64,000 nt of DNA from NCBI GenBank assembly GCA_050084515.1, contig CM114271.1:30566001-30630000 (forward strand), read 5' to 3'. This DNA is from Blasia pusilla. Lineage: Eukaryota; Marchantiophyta; Marchantiopsida; Blasiales. Shown in pieces: positions 61,798-64,000 of the stretch. The notes under the pieces are model-generated. The model searched no databases. It was given only the letters and a program-made list of their open reading frames with translations, and had not been told where the DNA came from. Each line of letters starts with the position of its first letter. The first letter of the stretch is position 1. The position numbers and the translations under genes are program-made.

Positions 61798-62531
61798 TTG
61801 CTCACAAAATCTTCAAACAAGGTGGTTGCAAACAAACTGCAAGAATTCGTGACTTTGGGAAAAAGCTTCTCAGCTCGAGGAATAACTTTCCAAAACACAG
61901 CCGGCCCCAGATTGCACCAGGCTATGGCGTTGTGCGTGGACGGTGATTTGGCTGCAATTGAAGATTGCATCTTCAAAGGCTACCATGACACCCTCTACGT
62001 ACACACTGGACGACAGTTTTACACCAACTGCACAATTTTGGGAACAGTCCTCTTTGTTTTTGGAAACGCGGCTGCTTTGTTTCGGAGTTGTCATCTGCTC
62101 GTGAGATCGGGTTGCGCTACGCTTTGAGGAGCGTATTGACGGCTCAAGGTCTGACCAATCTGGTCCAAAGCACACGCTTGGTGTTTAAGAATTGCACCAT
62201 TTCGGGCACGCTATATTACATGGAGGATCTTCACAAAAATGCGGTATCGCTTCAATCCTATCTCGGGCGGTCGTGGAAGAGGTTCTCCCGGACGATGTTC
62301 ATCTACTCCTACCTGGACTCCGTGATATAACCCGAGGGATGGATTGCTTGGGATGGAACTTTCGCGTTGGATTCACTCTTCTACGGGGAGTATCAGTCGT
62401 GTGGCCCTGGAGCGGTTTCCGCCTCGAGAGTTCCGTGGTCCAACCAGCTCACCTCCAACCAGGCCGATGCTTCCGGCATCGAGAGATTCATCCAAGGAAA
62501 CCGCTGGCTTCCCTGCGCAAGGATTTCTTGA
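61798..62531 (+). pseudogene. pectinesterase (pectin methylesterase, CE8) pseudogene
   Basis: De-esterifies cell-wall homogalacturonan when functional. Seen: FSARGITFQNTAGP, HQAMALCVDGDLAAI, GYHDTLYVHTGRQFY, GTVLFVFGNAA, then a frameshift at about 62105-62115, VLTAQG, LVFKNCTI, SYLGRSWKRFSRTMF and YSYLDSVI. An in-frame TAA (62328-62330) follows, then PEGWIAWDG, YGEYQSCGPGA and FIQGNRWLP. The second catalytic Asp (GTVDFIFG) is Leu, and Pro of LGRPWK is Ser. The N-terminal third and any inhibitor domain are missing and no intron is visible. Truncation, frameshift, stop and active-site loss together make it a pseudogene. Confidence 0.88.
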
Positions 62532-62578
62532 TTTTCAAGAAAACAAACGCAGACACTCACATGCAATTTGATCTTGCG

Positions 62579-63716
<1,138 letters not shown>

Positions 63717-64000
63717 ATGTCAACTCTCTCATCGAGATGCAAGAGGCCGATAATTGTGGAAGAAATTGTAATAAATACGAGTCGTGAATATTTGGTAGAG
63801 AGAGATGAACATAGATTTTCATTATCTCGCTCTGAACGAAAACGAAAATTGTTTGAGGTGGACCCTAAATTTTTTGCTCCTATTTCAAATGGTTTCAATG
63901 AGACTCAGGAGGTTAGAGAAGTTTCAATAGGCGAGGAAATTGTGATTACTCTCAATAGTAATGAGAGATACTCTGTAGATATTTGTCCTGGTCTTGAAGA
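63717..64000 (+). CDS. open frame running off the window edge
   Basis: From ATG at 63717 there is no stop for 94 codons to the end of the window. The predicted peptide starts MSTLSSRCKRPIIVEEIV and is rich in charged residues (RSERKRKLFEVDP). I recognise no domain. It could be a first exon or the start of a transposon gene. The frame is longer than expected by chance in this AT-rich stretch, but not decisively so. Confidence 0.35.
   Translation, partial: MSTLSSRCKRPIIVEEIVINTSREYLVERDEHRFSLSRSERKRKLFEVDPKFFAPISNGFNETQEVREVSIGEEIVITLNSNERYSVDICPGLE

Overview
This window is nuclear DNA of a streptophyte plant. The evidence is three intron-bearing genes with plant-type architecture: a plant-specific 60S acidic ribosomal protein P3, a 15-exon GH27 alpha-galactosidase and a 7-exon tyrosine-aminotransferase-like gene. 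There is also a pectinesterase pseudogene and heavy occupation by decayed Ty3/gypsy LTR retrotransposons. The retroelement DNMT3-type methyltransferase makes a non-flowering lineage more likely, but the species cannot be named from the sequence.

Layout. 1-990: a 205-bp tandem repeat broken by a hAT-like MITE and ended by an inverted partial copy. 3230-6059 (element A, +), 12856-about 16090 (element C, -), and 35326-40831 (a separate LTR plus element B, -): old, internally deleted gypsy copies of one family, with nested MITE, satellite and solo-LTR-like insertions. 23266-23983: RPP3 (-). 25590-27390: AT-rich repeat cluster. 29164-34013: alpha-galactosidase (-). 41203-about 50465: element D (+), a nearly full-length gypsy element. 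53840-58096: aminotransferase (+). 61798-62531: pectinesterase pseudogene (+), followed by a 180-bp GA microsatellite. 63717-64000: an unrecognised open frame running off the edge.

The main discovery is in element D. Between the aspartic protease and the reverse transcriptase, in the same polyprotein, lies a complete cytosine-C5 DNA methyltransferase domain. It has motifs I, IV (PCQ), VI (ENV), VIII, IX and X in unpermuted, DNMT3-like order, about 46096-47060. Elements A and B still carry a motif-I remnant at the same place, just before a deletion that removed RT, RNase H and integrase. The methyltransferase is therefore a property of the family, not an accident of one copy. Element D is now dead: 20 in-frame stops plus one frameshift. 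Nearly all the stops are TAG or TGA, one C-to-T change from CAG or CGA, as expected of a sequence that was itself heavily methylated.

The three host genes are unrelated housekeeping or metabolic genes (ribosome stalk, galactoside hydrolysis, aromatic amino-acid transamination). They are separated by 5-20 kb of repeat-rich DNA and form no visible functional cluster.
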